Source: Roseofilum acuticapitatum BLCC-M154 (GTDB lineage: Bacteria; Cyanobacteriota; Cyanobacteriia; Cyanobacteriales; Desertifilaceae). Taken from it: 60,260 nt of DNA. Each line of letters opens with the position of its first letter. The first letter of the stretch is position 1. The stretch is taken from NCBI RefSeq assembly GCF_030068475.1, contig NZ_JAQOSP010000150.1, positions 1 through 60,260 on the forward strand, written 5' to 3'. Position numbers and translations under genes: made by a program. This document shows positions 34,648-43,267 of the stretch, in pieces. Under the pieces are notes generated by a model that was given only the letters and a program-made list of their open reading frames with translations, made no database searches and was not told the DNA's origin.

Positions 34648-36645
34648 GAATTTGATGTCGGCGATCGCACTTTTGGCAACTCCGGCGATCGCCTGATCCG
34701 TTGCTTTGGGTAAGTGATAATAACTACCTCCAGCCGTTTTTGCCAACTCTTTACCAAATCCCGTGGAAATAAACTTGCGTTCAGTGTCAATCACCAATAG
34801 TTTAATCCCCAAAGCGCGAATACGGGCGGCAATTTCTAATAGCTCCTTCTTAATATCCGGTTTTTCTTCCCCTTCCATCGGTTCACCCAAAGAGCGCGAC
34901 AGGGGAATATTACCGCGACCATCCGTAATCGCAACTACAACCACTTGACCAATATCCCCCGATTGTTGGGCGTTCATTCCCACGCGCACGGCTGTACTCA
35001 AGCCATGGGCGAGGGGAGAACCGCCCCCACAGGGCATCACTTCCAGTCTACGGCGGGCAGAGGCGATCGAACGGGTGGGGGGTAACAAGACCTCCGCTTG
35101 CTCCCCTCTGAAGGGAATCAGCGCCACCTGGTCGCGATTTTGATAGGCTTCCGTGAGCAGTTGCATCACCGCACCTTTGGCCGACTGCATCCGGTTGAGG
35201 GCCATAGAACCCGATGCATCCACCACAAAAATCACCAACGCCCCTGACTTGCGGGCTAACCGTTTGGAGCGCACATCCCCCGATTCCACAATCACCCGGC
35301 GGTGGGGGTTACGAGCGCGTCGAGCTTGCTGGTAGGGGGCGGCTGCCCGCAGGGTGGCATCGACGGCAATACGGCGCACTCTACCTTTGGGTAACATGGG
35401 TTTAACATACCGGCCGCGATCGTCCGTAAAGATCAGGGCACGACTGCCGGATTTTCCTTGCCGTTTGGCCATTTGGGCAAAATAAAGCACGCTGGAATCG
35501 AGAACCACCCCTTCCGGATCGAAGATAAACTCTTCCGGGATACTGGGTTCATCCGGTTCATTTTCTTGTGGTGGATCTTCCTCCTCGTCCTCTTGATCTT
35601 GATCCTCCTGATCCCGATCCTCTTGGTCTTGAGGCTGTTCTGGGGGAGGGGGAGGCGGTGGCGGTTCGTTGGGTGGGGGGGCTTGAATCACTGTCGCTCT
35701 GGGCACAATCACCAATTGGACGGCGGTGCGTAAATCTTCTGCACTGACTTCCGTGCGACCTTCTAAAGCAGCAGCAGCTTTAGCGACTTTCACGGCAAAC
35801 AGTTCGGCACGATGGCCTTGCACTGCTCCCCGGATGGCTTCCTCAACCAGATAGCTGACTTGCTCTGGGCTAATGGTGACATCTTTGAGCCATTCCCGCG
35901 CCAGTAAAATTTGGGTTTTGATGTTGTCAATTTCTTCCGTGTAGCTTTCGAGGAAGGCTTGGGGAGATTGGGTATAGGACAGGGCTTGGTTTACCGCGTC
36001 TACCCGTTGGTCGAGACCGAGGACTCCATCAGCAGAGAGACTAATGGCAATTCGGTCGAGAAGATGTTCTCTGAGCGAGCCTTCTTCCGGGTTGTAGGTG
36101 GCGATGAGGATGGCTTGACAGGGGTGTTCGATACTAATGCCTTCCCGTTCGATGCGGTTGCGTCCTTCACTGAGAACGGTGAGCAGTTGGTTGCTGATTT
36201 GGTCGTCGAGGAGGTTGATTTCATCGACGTAGAGAACGCCTCGATTGGCTTTGGCTAGGAGTCCCGGCTGGAAGATGGTGGCTCCTTGTTTGACGGATTC
36301 TTCCACATCTACCGAGCCTAAGAGTCGGTCTTCCGTGATTCCCAGGGGGATTTGCACAAAAGGCGCGGGGATAATTTCAGTCTCTGGTGCGTCTGCTTCT
36401 GGATGTTGGGGGGGTTGGTTCCAGAAGGACTCTTTGACGATTTCGATGGGGGGAAGTAGGTCATGGATGGCTCTAGCCATAACTGATTTTGCTGTACCGC
36501 GACGGCCGGCGATCGCCACTCCTCCTAAAGCTGGATCGACAGAAGCCAACAGCAGCGCCAGTTTGATGGCTTCTTGGCCAATGACGGCAGTGAGGGGGAA
36601 ATTGCGGGAGGAGGCGATCGCGGATGGAGGCTCGGTAACAGGCAT
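34642..36645 (-). CDS. chlD: Magnesium chelatase subunit ChlD
   Basis: A 667-aa subunit of the ChlHID complex that inserts Mg into protoporphyrin IX, the first step of chlorophyll synthesis. The N-terminal AAA+ part resembles ChlI ('[20 protein letters not shown]', '[14 protein letters not shown]', '[12 protein letters not shown]'). An acidic/proline linker at about 345-390 ('[13 protein letters not shown]', '[15 protein letters not shown]') follows. A C-terminal VWA integrin-I domain has the MIDAS '[14 protein letters not shown]'. The start at 36645 ('MPVTEPP') fits homologues; an ATG 24 bp earlier is possible. It is a strong sign of a phototroph. Confidence 0.96.
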   Translation of the reverse strand: MPVTEPPSAIASSRNFPLTAVIGQEAIKLALLLASVDPALGGVAIAGRRGTAKSVMARAIHDLLPPIEIVKESFWNQPPQHPEADAPETEIIPAPFVQIPLGITEDRLLGSVDVEESVKQGATIFQPGLLAKANRGVLYVDEINLLDDQISNQLLTVLSEGRNRIEREGISIEHPCQAILIATYNPEEGSLREHLLDRIAISLSADGVLGLDQRVDAVNQALSYTQSPQAFLESYTEEIDNIKTQILLAREWLKDVTISPEQVSYLVEEAIRGAVQGHRAELFAVKVAKAAAALEGRTEVSAEDLRTAVQLVIVPRATVIQAPPPNEPPPPPPPPEQPQDQEDRDQEDQDQEDEEEDPPQENEPDEPSIPEEFIFDPEGVVLDSSVLYFAQMAKRQGKSGSRALIFTDDRGRYVKPMLPKGRVRRIAVDATLRAAAPYQQARRARNPHRRVIVESGDVRSKRLARKSGALVIFVVDASGSMALNRMQSAKGAVMQLLTEAYQNRDQVALIPFRGEQAEVLLPPTRSIASARRRLEVMPCGGGSPLAHGLSTAVRVGMNAQQSGDIGQVVVVAITDGRGNIPLSRSLGEPMEGEEKPDIKKELLEIAARIRALGIKLLVIDTERKFISTGFGKELAKTAGGSYYHLPKATDQAIAGVAKSAIADIKFN

Positions 36646-36684
36646 GGTATATCGATAAAAGGTAACCATCCTCTAGGATACCGA

Positions 36685-36766
36685 AAAAGGGGATAGAATG
36701 GAGATTGCTTCATTCCACTGCGTTCCATTCGCAATGACACACCATAACTGATCTAACGGACTTGAT
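36685..36766. repeat. Interspersed repeat and solo CGGACTTGAT end
   Basis: GAGATTGCTTC...CGCAATGACAC is an inverted-repeat motif common between genes in this group of bacteria. Just beyond, CGGACTTGAT at 36757-36766 equals one terminal repeat of the MITE family, without other parts of it. Either may be chance; both lie upstream of the Uma2 gene. Confidence 0.4.
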
Positions 36767-36843
36767 ATCATTGCCCAGTTGCACCAAGGGCTTGCTACAG
36801 CTAACAGATGCCCTACCGTCTAAAGAAACCTCCCAAACTTATT

Positions 36844-37482
36844 ATGCAGATCGCTCAACATCGGCATCAAGTCCCATCTCACAACATCGTCTTAAATAAT
36901 ATCAGTTGGCAAAACTTTGAAAAGTTACTTTTGGAATTAGGAGAAAATCAGGGGGCCAAACTTGCTTACGATCGCGGTCGTTTAGAAATTATGACTCCAT
37001 TACCCGAACATGAGTATTATAAAGAAATTTTGAGTTTAACGATTCAAGATATTGCAGAAGAACTCGATCTCGATTACGAAAGTTATGGATCGACCACTTG
37101 GAAGAGAGAAAAAGAATTAGCGGGTTTAGAAGCGGATAATTGTTTTTATTTCCAAAATGAAGATCGAGTGCGCGGCAAGTTAACGTTGGATTTAGATCAA
37201 GACCCTCCACCAGATCTCGCATTAGAAATCGATCTAACCCATAAATCTTTAAATCGCTTTCCCATTTATGCTCGGTTAGGTGTACCAGAAATTTGGTGTT
37301 ATGATTCAGGAGAGTTAAAAATTTATCAACTTCAGGGTTCTGATTATCAAGAAGTTGACAAGAGCGATATCTTTCCCAACTTACCCATTCAAGAATTACC
37401 CCGTGTGATTGAGCGCGATCGCCTCCAGGGAAGGCGTGCCATTCGTAGAGCAGTACGCGCTTGGGTAAAAGAGAAGAGCTAG
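36844..37482 (+). CDS. Uma2-family putative nuclease
   Basis: A 212-aa Uma2 (DUF820) protein, a family greatly expanded in cyanobacteria with a PD-(D/E)XK fold. The core is 'LAYDRGRLEIMTPLPEHEYY', 'WKREKELAGLEADNCFYFQN' and 'PPPDLALEIDLTHKSL', with the D...ExD arrangement of the nuclease site, then 'RLGVPEIWCYDSGEL'. The start at 36844 fits the family; an upstream ATG at 36808 adds a basic 12-residue tail. The function of the family is unresolved, and it is often linked to mobile DNA. Confidence 0.88.
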   Translation: MQIAQHRHQVPSHNIVLNNISWQNFEKLLLELGENQGAKLAYDRGRLEIMTPLPEHEYYKEILSLTIQDIAEELDLDYESYGSTTWKREKELAGLEADNCFYFQNEDRVRGKLTLDLDQDPPPDLALEIDLTHKSLNRFPIYARLGVPEIWCYDSGELKIYQLQGSDYQEVDKSDIFPNLPIQELPRVIERDRLQGRRAIRRAVRAWVKEKS

Positions 37483-37523
37483 AGCATTTACGCAGTCGAA
37501 AGCTTTTCGCCCCGACATCATGG

Positions 37524-37529
37524 TATAAT
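37524..37529 (+). promoter_or_regulatory. -10 box of riboswitch cassette 1
   Basis: TATAAT within GACATCATGGTATAATC, just before the riboswitch. The same surroundings, (C)CTACATTTATGGTATAATCA, occur before the other two riboswitches with TATAAT at 43076-43081 and 44038-44043. Confidence 0.65.
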
Positions 37530-37535
37530 CAAATC

Positions 37536-37702
37536 TGCTTTGGTTCTGATGGGGAGCAGCCATCAGAGGTAACGGGGAAAGTTTGGTGCAAATCCAACGC
37601 TGTCCCGCAACTGTAAGGAGATTAAAGATATCTAAATCATCTCTAAGTCAGGATGCCCGCCGAAGTGATTCTTTTAACTATTATTCTGCGAGGTACAGAA
37701 TC
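37536..37702 (+). promoter_or_regulatory. Cobalamin riboswitch 1 (cbiMNQO)
   Basis: Characteristic blocks in order: GGGGAGCAGCCATCAGAGG, GGGAAAGTTTGGTGCAAATCC, CTGTCCCGCAACTGTAAGGAG, and the B12 box AAGTCAGGATGCCCGCC at 37645-37661. The 3' part TATTCTGCGAGGTACAGAATC pairs around the GAGG that would be the ribosome site, so control looks translational. The ATG directly after it (37703) opens only a 20-codon frame; cbiM begins 218 bp farther. It should lower cobalt uptake when cobalamin is plentiful. Confidence 0.92.
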
Positions 37703-37765
37703 ATGTCGCAAGTTTATTCATTTCCGTTTCTTTTCTCCTCTATCCCCCTTCTCTCCAGGTATTGA
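37703..37765 (+). other. 20-codon leader reading frame after riboswitch 1
   Basis: The frame starts at exactly the ATG that serves the CobW-like gene behind riboswitch 3 (CTGCGAGGTACAGAATCATG) and ends at a TGA at 37763-37765, where a dispersed repeat begins. It may be the remains of a gene cut off by that repeat, or a leader peptide. The product (MSQVYSFPF...) has no recognised function. Confidence 0.45.
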
Positions 37766-37840
37766 TCCCCCCAACCCCCTGCTTAAAAAGGGGGGCAGTA
37801 GGGAAAGTCCCCCTTTTTAAGGGGGATTTAGGGGGATCTT
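37764..37840. repeat. Dispersed palindromic repeat between riboswitch 1 and cbiM
   Basis: CCCCCCAACCCCCTGCTTAAAAAGGGGGG followed by the CCCCCTTTTTAAGGGGG unit also seen at the window start. It can form strong hairpins, sits between the riboswitch and cbiM, and could block or attenuate read-through. Confidence 0.75.
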
Positions 37841-37920
37841 CATACAAGCGAAAAGTCCCATCTTACGCGAACTAAAAACTAAAGTTCCCCTTCAAAAATC
37901 ATTGTTTTTTGTCTGAATCT

Positions 37921-38688
37921 ATGAACTACCGCAAACTCTTCTTTCGGCTGATGGCCGGTTTTCTCGCCTTCAGTTTTACCCTAGTTTTATCACTCCTACC
38001 TGCACCCGCCCAAGCGATGCATATTATGGAAGGATTTCTGCCCTTACCTTGGGTTATTTTTTGGTGGGTTGTGTTTCTGCCCTTCTTTGGTTTGGGACTC
38101 TTTCGTATTAACCAAACGGTGCAAAAATATCCCGAACTTAAACTCCTACTCGCCTTATCTGGAGCCTTTGCCTTTGTCCTTTCAGCCCTGAAAATTCCCT
38201 CCGTTACCGGTAGTTCTTCCCATCCCACCGGAACCGGTTTAGGAGCCGTATTATTTGGCCCCTCCACCATGACGGTTTTAGGATCTCTGGTTCTCTTATT
38301 TCAAGCCTTACTCTTAGCCCATGGTGGTCTTACTACATTGGGGGCAAATGCCGTTTCTATGGCGGTGGTTGGCCCCTTTGTGGCCTTTGGTATTTATCGC
38401 TTGGTGATGGGGATGAGTCAACGGCAAACTCTGGCTGTTTTTCTGGCTGCGGCTTTAGGAAACTTAGCCACTTATGTAGTCACCTCTTTACAACTTGCCT
38501 TAGCTTTTCCGGTGGAAAATGGAGGCATTTTGGTCGCTTTTCTCAAGTTTGCCGGTATTTTTGCCGTGACTCAAATTCCCCTGGCAATCATTGAGGGACT
38601 GTTAACGGTAATGGTCTGGAATGGCTTAATGTCCTACTCTCAACCGGAATTAAAACTTTTGAAATTAATGGAATCAGAAACGGTATGA
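37921..38688 (+). CDS. cbiM: CbiM, cobalt ECF transporter substrate-specific component
   Basis: A 255-aa membrane protein that binds Co2+ for the CbiMNQO energy-coupling factor transporter. A signal-like helix ending 'PAPAQA' precedes '[18 protein letters not shown]': the mature Met-His-Ile-Met-Glu N-terminus is the metal site of CbiM, so processing after AQA would be needed. '[19 protein letters not shown]' supplies the conserved His. ATG at 37921 is chosen over a TTG 12 bp upstream. It is followed by cbiN with a 4-bp overlap. Confidence 0.95.
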   Translation: MNYRKLFFRLMAGFLAFSFTLVLSLLPAPAQAMHIMEGFLPLPWVIFWWVVFLPFFGLGLFRINQTVQKYPELKLLLALSGAFAFVLSALKIPSVTGSSSHPTGTGLGAVLFGPSTMTVLGSLVLLFQALLLAHGGLTTLGANAVSMAVVGPFVAFGIYRLVMGMSQRQTLAVFLAAALGNLATYVVTSLQLALAFPVENGGILVAFLKFAGIFAVTQIPLAIIEGLLTVMVWNGLMSYSQPELKLLKLMESETV

Positions 38689-39002
38689 AAACACAGCAAA
38701 ATCAATGGCCAAATGGTCTATTATTGTTAGCCATCATTGGGTTAACGGTCTTTCCTTTAATGACCGTTAAGGATAGTGAATTTGGTGGAGCTGATGGCCA
38801 AGCAGAGGAAGCCATTACCGAAGTTAATCCTCAGTATGAACCCTGGTTTGAACCGATTTTAGAACCGCCAGGGGGTGAAACTGAGAGTTTATTATTCGCT
38901 CTGCAAGCGGCTTTTGGCGCGGGAATTATTGGATACGGAATCGGATGGTATCGGGGACGTTCTGAGTCAAATCCTTCTTCAGAAAATGACGTTACCGACT
39001 GA
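38685..39002 (+). CDS. cbiN: CbiN, cobalt transporter auxiliary component
   Basis: A 105-aa protein with two membrane helices ('[16 protein letters not shown]' and '[18 protein letters not shown]') on either side of an extracytoplasmic loop containing '[20 protein letters not shown]'. This is the CbiN signature; CbiN helps load Co2+ onto CbiM. The ATG overlaps the cbiM stop (ATGA), and the 3' end overlaps cbiQ by 17 bp. Confidence 0.93.
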   Translation: MKTQQNQWPNGLLLLAIIGLTVFPLMTVKDSEFGGADGQAEEAITEVNPQYEPWFEPILEPPGGETESLLFALQAAFGAGIIGYGIGWYRGRSESNPSSENDVTD

Positions 39003-39786
39003 TACTTGGGCCTATCAAAATGGTTTAAATCGGTTGCCTCCAAGTCAAAAACTGGGGTTTTCTTTGCTGATGTTGGGGTTGGCTTTGGTGAGTCAACCCC
39101 TCACGCAAATTGCCCTTAGTTTGTGGATGGCGGTTTGGACAATTGGGTACGCTAAAATTCCGATGAAGTTCTATCTAAAGTTGCTTTTGGGGAGCTATAC
39201 GTTTGTGTTGATGAGTTCCTTGGCGTTTCTGATTGATGTGCGGCTAGTAGAAGGGGGAAATTTAGACAGTTCTGGAGTCTTGATTGGTGGGTCAACCGGG
39301 CCGCTCTATTGGTCGATTTCCTACAGTGTGTTGGATTTGTTTATCCGGCTGATTGTACGGGCAGTTGCTTGTTTGTCTTGCTTCTTTTTCTTGATGTTGA
39401 CGGTTCCGATGGTGGAGATGGTTCAAGTGTTGCGTCAGTGGCGTTTTCCGGAACTGTTGTTGGAGTTAATTTTGTTAATGTATCGGTTGATTTGGGTGCT
39501 GCAAAAGACGGTTTCTGATTTGCGTCTGGGACAAAGAGCGCGGGGAGGATATGGTGATTTTGCCCAAAGTTTGCGGAGCGTGAGTTTGTTGATTCGGCAA
39601 TTGTTGCATCGAACGTTAACAGATTATCATCGCTTTTCTTTGGGGGCGACTGCACGGGGATTTGATCATAAATTTGTGGTTTTGTCAATGCGAAACTATG
39701 AGCGATCGCCCCGTTATGAATGGGAAGCCCTCCTGGGCTTGTTCTTCTTGCTGTCCCTAGAATTGTCAGGAATCGCACATGGATAA
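38986..39786 (+). CDS. cbiQ: CbiQ, ECF transporter transmembrane component
   Basis: A 266-aa EcfT-type membrane protein that couples CbiO ATP hydrolysis to CbiM. About five helices and two cytoplasmic coupling helices are seen, with the Ala-Arg-Gly-type motifs 'RLGQRARGGYGD' and 'FSLGATARGFDHKF'. The start at 38986 ('MTLPTDTW') is chosen because upstream Met codons give residues read out of a region coding for CbiN. It overlaps cbiN by 17 bp and cbiO by 8 bp. Confidence 0.92.
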   Translation: MTLPTDTWAYQNGLNRLPPSQKLGFSLLMLGLALVSQPLTQIALSLWMAVWTIGYAKIPMKFYLKLLLGSYTFVLMSSLAFLIDVRLVEGGNLDSSGVLIGGSTGPLYWSISYSVLDLFIRLIVRAVACLSCFFFLMLTVPMVEMVQVLRQWRFPELLLELILLMYRLIWVLQKTVSDLRLGQRARGGYGDFAQSLRSVSLLIRQLLHRTLTDYHRFSLGATARGFDHKFVVLSMRNYERSPRYEWEALLGLFFLLSLELSGIAHG

Positions 39787-40618
39787 TCGGAGTTTGCTGG
39801 AACTTAGGGACGTGACTTATCACTACTCAGGACAGTCCCAGGCTATTTTTGAGCAACTGAGTCTGAAGATTTTTCTCCATCAAAAGACAGCGATTTTAGG
39901 GCACAATGGTTCGGGAAAATCAACCTTATTTTTACTGATGACGGGATTATACCCTGTAGATCGCGGAGCCATTATTTGGCAGGGTAACCCCCTAGATTAC
40001 GAGCGCCAAACCCTCAAACAATGGCGGCAAAATGTGGGATTAGCCTTTCAAAACCCAGAACATCAGCTCGTTGCGGGAACCGTAGCCGAAGATCTATCCT
40101 ATGGACTGTGCAACCTCAAATTATCCAAATCGGAAATTCGCTACCGAGTCGAACAGGCGATCGCCGATTTTCAACTTACCGACATTGCCCACACTCCCCT
40201 CCACCACCTGAGTTTAGGACAAAAGCGCCGGGTTGCCCTAGCCGGGGTGATGGTGTTAAATCCCCAACTGCTCTTACTCGACGAACCCACCGCCTACTTA
40301 GACCCGCAACAAATCCGCACCTTAGTCCAAGAGTTACACAAAATCGAGCAAAAAGGAACGACGATCGCGATCGCCACCCATAACCTCGATTTTGCCTATC
40401 AATGGGCAGATTGGTTTATCATTCTCAACCAAGGAAAACTCATCCTCCAAGGAGAAGCAAAAACCGTTTTTTCTCAACAAAAACTCCTCTCAGAAATCAG
40501 TTTAGGTATCCCCACCCTCTGGGAAGCTTGGCACTCTTTACCCCCTTCTTTCCGTCCTGAAGTTCAGGAAATTCCCCGCACATTGCAGGATTGGAAAACA
40601 ATTTTCAATGAATTCTAA
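39779..40618 (+). CDS. cbiO: CbiO, ECF transporter ATPase
   Basis: A 279-aa ABC ATPase that powers cobalt import. Walker A 'GHNGSGKSTLFLLMTG', Q-loop 'FQNPEHQLV', signature 'LSLGQKRRVALAG', Walker B 'LLLLDEPTAYLDPQ', and H-switch 'IATHNLDFAY' are all intact. It is the last gene of cbiMNQO and overlaps cbiQ by 8 bp. A dispersed hairpin repeat starts right after its stop. Confidence 0.95.
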   Translation: MDNRSLLELRDVTYHYSGQSQAIFEQLSLKIFLHQKTAILGHNGSGKSTLFLLMTGLYPVDRGAIIWQGNPLDYERQTLKQWRQNVGLAFQNPEHQLVAGTVAEDLSYGLCNLKLSKSEIRYRVEQAIADFQLTDIAHTPLHHLSLGQKRRVALAGVMVLNPQLLLLDEPTAYLDPQQIRTLVQELHKIEQKGTTIAIATHNLDFAYQWADWFIILNQGKLILQGEAKTVFSQQKLLSEISLGIPTLWEAWHSLPPSFRPEVQEIPRTLQDWKTIFNEF

Positions 40619-40619
40619 A

Positions 40620-40718
40620 CCCTCATCCCCCTGCCCCCTTCTCCCGTGGGAGAAGGGGGTAAAAAGTCCCTCTCCCGTGGGAGAGGGATTTTCCTGCGGA
40701 CATGAAAGGGAGAGGGCA
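40620..40718. repeat. Dispersed CCCTTCTCCC/GGGAGAAGGG repeat
   Basis: Two successive hairpins, CCCCCTTCTCCCGTGGGAG with its complement and CCCTCTCCCGTGGGAGAGGG, then CCTGCGGACATGAAAGGGAG. The same modules occur inverted at 53684-53784. It can act as terminator-like structure for cbiMNQO. Confidence 0.75.
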
Positions 40719-40753
40719 TTCCAAGTTTACGTCTCAAGTGAAATTGAATTAAA

Positions 40754-41395
40754 ATGACTGATTACGACTCCCCCTGGAAAGAAGCCATCTCTGTCTACTT
40801 TCGCGATTTTCTAGAATTCTTCTTCCCCAACATTGCTTATGAACAAAAGCTATGGGGATGTTGCGCCCTGTTAAAATTTCCTAGGGTTAAACTCTTAGAT
40901 TACGATCTGAGCCAATTAGAGCAGGATTCTAATCCTTTTGCCGCTATAGTCGCTGCTCACCGAACTGCCCAACAAATGGGCGAGGATGTACAACAAAACT
41001 ATCAACGCAAATTACAATTAGTTAAAAGTCTTTATCAACGGGGACTGAGCCGAAATGATATCGTAGAACTATTTCGCCTAATCGACTGGTTTATTGCCCT
41101 ACCAGCAAAAGAAGAACAGCGTTTGTGGACAGAAATTGAGAGTTTAGAAAAGGAGGATCAAATGCCTTATATTACCAGTGTGGAGCGCTTTGGAATCAAG
41201 AAAGCCCGACAAGAAGATATTGTTCGTATCCTAGAAGTGAGGTTTGGCGAGATTCTCTCATCTTTGAGGGAGCAAGTGAGTCAGATGACAGACTTGGAAG
41301 CACTAGAGAGACTTGTGGTGCAAGCACTTAGCAGTCAGTCTCTAGAGGCTTTTCAATCCGAGTTGAACTCCTTGATGGCTGACGAGACAGAATAA
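40754..41395 (+). CDS. Rpn/DUF4351-type protein lacking its nuclease core
   Basis: A 213-aa protein that joins the two ends of a familiar cyanobacterial Rpn-like (PD-(D/E)XK transposase/nuclease) protein. The N-terminus 'SPWKEAISVYFRDFLEFFFP' should be followed by about 90 residues holding the nuclease core. Here 'NIAYEQ' runs straight into 'KLWGCCALLKFPRVKLLDY', normally found beyond it. The C-terminal part ('LVKSLYQRGLSRNDIVELFR', 'MPYITSVERFGIKKA') is normal. It looks like an in-frame internal deletion leaving a catalytically dead product. It may still be expressed. Confidence 0.75.
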   Translation: MTDYDSPWKEAISVYFRDFLEFFFPNIAYEQKLWGCCALLKFPRVKLLDYDLSQLEQDSNPFAAIVAAHRTAQQMGEDVQQNYQRKLQLVKSLYQRGLSRNDIVELFRLIDWFIALPAKEEQRLWTEIESLEKEDQMPYITSVERFGIKKARQEDIVRILEVRFGEILSSLREQVSQMTDLEALERLVVQALSSQSLEAFQSELNSLMADETE

Positions 41396-41640
41396 AAGAG
41401 GTATTGGCTGCTCCATTCTCTACTGGACTGGCAAGGTTGATTTTGTGGCAATGCGATCGCTATAATCGAAATCAGTTGTATTTGTAGCACATGGCTTACC
41501 CCCATTTTTAACCTGGTTAGCCCACTACTCCATGTCACGACTTTTTCCCTAGAAAATGTTCTCAAACGTAACTTATATCAAGTAATGTTAAGCTACAATA
41601 AGCTACGGATAATTTAAAAAGGAAGGGTTGGTGATTTTTT

Positions 41641-42261
41641 ATGAAACACAAAAAAAATACGTGGTTTACTCTTGTTGAGCGATTAGTAGTCATCATAATA
41701 ATTGGTGTACTAAGCTCACTAATGCTGAGTGGTTTTAATTGGTCACCGTCTTCCCAGAAGACATGTTCTGATATAAGGTGTATCACAAGAAAAATTAAAC
41801 AAGGGGAAAATGTTGTTAAGACTCTTAAAAAACGCAGAAATAGTGACTTACAACCCTTGTACGACAATTATTCAGAAGAGTATGACACATATTACGAGTT
41901 ATTGAAGTATGATATCAGAGATATTAACGTTGACAGTCATGAAGAACTGCTGAGAAATTGCACAGAACATTATCAGATTTGTAATGAACTCGAACGTGCC
42001 GCAATACTACGTCATTCAATGCAATGGCTGGATGGAAAAATAAAGAAAGTTGATTTCCAAGTGAGTGAGCTAGAACAAAATATTTGGAAAATGGAGAAAA
42101 AAGTGGAGCTGAGTCTAGTAGCATCCTCTGAAGAGCAGGCAGAAGTTAGTAACTTGATTGCTTCTACTGAAACATTGATTGAAGAAAATATTACTCCTCC
42201 TGAAGCGCAAGATGTGGCCAACATTGAGCAAGAAATATTCAAGAGTTTGATTGATCTATAA
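41641..42261 (+). CDS. Membrane-anchored coiled-coil protein with pilin-like N-terminus
   Basis: A 206-aa protein of unknown function. The N-terminus 'TWFTLVERLVVIIIIGVLSS' copies the type IV pilin helix, including Glu at +5, but the Gly needed before the prepilin peptidase cleavage site is Trp. It is therefore probably an uncleaved membrane anchor. The rest is charged, helical and likely coiled coil ('KVDFQVSELEQNIWKMEKKV'), with a few cysteines. AGGAAGGG precedes the ATG. The base composition is richer in AT than the neighbouring core genes, and a similar-style gene follows 15 bp later, suggesting an acquired two-gene module. Confidence 0.6.
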   Translation: MKHKKNTWFTLVERLVVIIIIGVLSSLMLSGFNWSPSSQKTCSDIRCITRKIKQGENVVKTLKKRRNSDLQPLYDNYSEEYDTYYELLKYDIRDINVDSHEELLRNCTEHYQICNELERAAILRHSMQWLDGKIKKVDFQVSELEQNIWKMEKKVELSLVASSEEQAEVSNLIASTETLIEENITPPEAQDVANIEQEIFKSLIDL

Positions 42262-42276
42262 TTTGGAAAAACCGAT

Positions 42277-42975
42277 ATGCTGAGAAACTTATTTCCCTAC
42301 CGCAAACATCCCTATCAGGAAGCATTACATACTTTACTCTATGATTTCCCTGAAGGACTTTCCGAAGAAGAGATAGTTCAAAAACTAAAGATATCTAAGC
42401 GAAGCGGTCAGCAGCTTTTACGCAAAGAACAAATTGAAGATAGAATTCATGCCGATCCATATAGTGGTATTTTGATTTACCAATCCAAGCAAAATAAGCA
42501 ACCCATCCGCTCTTTATCTGAAGAAATTAAAATGGCAAAATCCAATCATATTATAAACATCCTTAAGGTCTTTGTTATTTCAGTGTCTGCTGCATTTGGT
42601 ATAATTTTTGTATCCATAAAAGTATTTGTATTTGTAAATGTAAATATTGTAAGTATTGTAAATATTAATCCAAAACTACCTGAGACACAGATCTTACAAA
42701 CACAATCTCCTCCGAATCTAATTAGGTCTCGTGTCGATGCAAAGCTTGCAACAGAGAAAAGATTGGAATTGGTAGCCACAAAAGAAGATCTCGATCGCCG
42801 GATAAAGCAAATGCTATTTTGGGCAGAAGATGAAAATTGTGAGAGTTTCTGGAAAAAAGCTGATACTTGCTACATTGAAGGACGATTATTGAGTCAAGTG
42901 AAGTTTGAGGATGAGATTGAAGAGATGAAATTACAGGTCACTCAAATTGAAGAGGATCTTAAAGAACTAGATTGA
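42277..42975 (+). CDS. Hypothetical protein: winged-helix-like, one membrane helix, coiled coil
   Basis: A 232-aa protein I do not recognise. The N-terminal 65 residues look like a small winged helix ('LLYDFPEGLSEEEIVQKLKI', 'SKRSGQQLLRKEQIED'). One membrane segment is at about 88-120, including the odd low-complexity 'KVFVFVNVNIVSIVNIN'. The C-terminal 80 residues are charged and helical ('EDEIEEMKLQVTQIEEDLKE'). It follows the pilin-like protein gene by 15 bp and shares its AT-rich composition, so the two are probably co-expressed partners in the membrane. Confidence 0.6.
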   Translation: MLRNLFPYRKHPYQEALHTLLYDFPEGLSEEEIVQKLKISKRSGQQLLRKEQIEDRIHADPYSGILIYQSKQNKQPIRSLSEEIKMAKSNHIINILKVFVISVSAAFGIIFVSIKVFVFVNVNIVSIVNINPKLPETQILQTQSPPNLIRSRVDAKLATEKRLELVATKEDLDRRIKQMLFWAEDENCESFWKKADTCYIEGRLLSQVKFEDEIEEMKLQVTQIEEDLKELD

Positions 42976-42984
42976 TCTCATCCT

Positions 42985-43032
42985 TCAAAATTAAAAAGCA
43001 TCTATCAACGGGGATTGGGCCACAATTGATGT
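42985..43032 (+). pseudogene. Fragment of a second Rpn-type gene
   Basis: 'KLKSIYQRGLGHN' followed by a stop matches the conserved 'LVKSLYQRGLSRND' segment of the gene at 40754-41395. It is only about 15 codons long and lies directly upstream of riboswitch cassette 2. It is probably the remnant of a second copy. Confidence 0.5.
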
Positions 43033-43075
43033 AGCCCCGGTAGTGGCGGAGAATTTTTCGCCCCTACATTTATGG

Positions 43076-43243
43076 TATAATCAGCAATACTTCGGTTCTG
43101 ATTGGGAGCAGCCATCAGAGGTAACGGGGAAAGTTTGGTGCAAATCCAACACTGTCCCGCAACTGTAAGGAGATGAAGAGCAGCGAAATCATCTCTAAGT
43201 CAGGATGCCCGCCGAAGTGAGTCTGTTTAATTACTATTCTGCG
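43076..43243 (+). promoter_or_regulatory. Promoter plus cobalamin riboswitch 2, without a downstream gene
   Basis: TATAAT at 43076-43081 is followed by the same blocks as the other two riboswitches: GGGAGCAGCCATCAGAGG, CTGTCCCGCAACTGTAAGGAG and the box AAGTCAGGATGCCCGCC at 43196-43212. It is closest to riboswitch 3 (shared GATGAAGAGCAGCGAAATC). Homology stops at TATTCTGCGA; the GGTACAGAATCATG that carries the ribosome site and start codon is gone. The next genes (43268-43916) are on the other strand. Confidence 0.9.
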
Positions 43244-43267
43244 ATGATCTGACTGTAAGTTTCTATT

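Noticed and set aside
36757-36766. A further MITE copy
   Set aside because: Only one 10-bp end matches, with no hairpins or second end; it could be chance or a relic.
41641-42261. A genuine type IV pilin
   Set aside because: The residue before the Phe-Thr-Leu helix is Trp, not the Gly needed for prepilin peptidase, and the rest is coiled coil without a pilin head.
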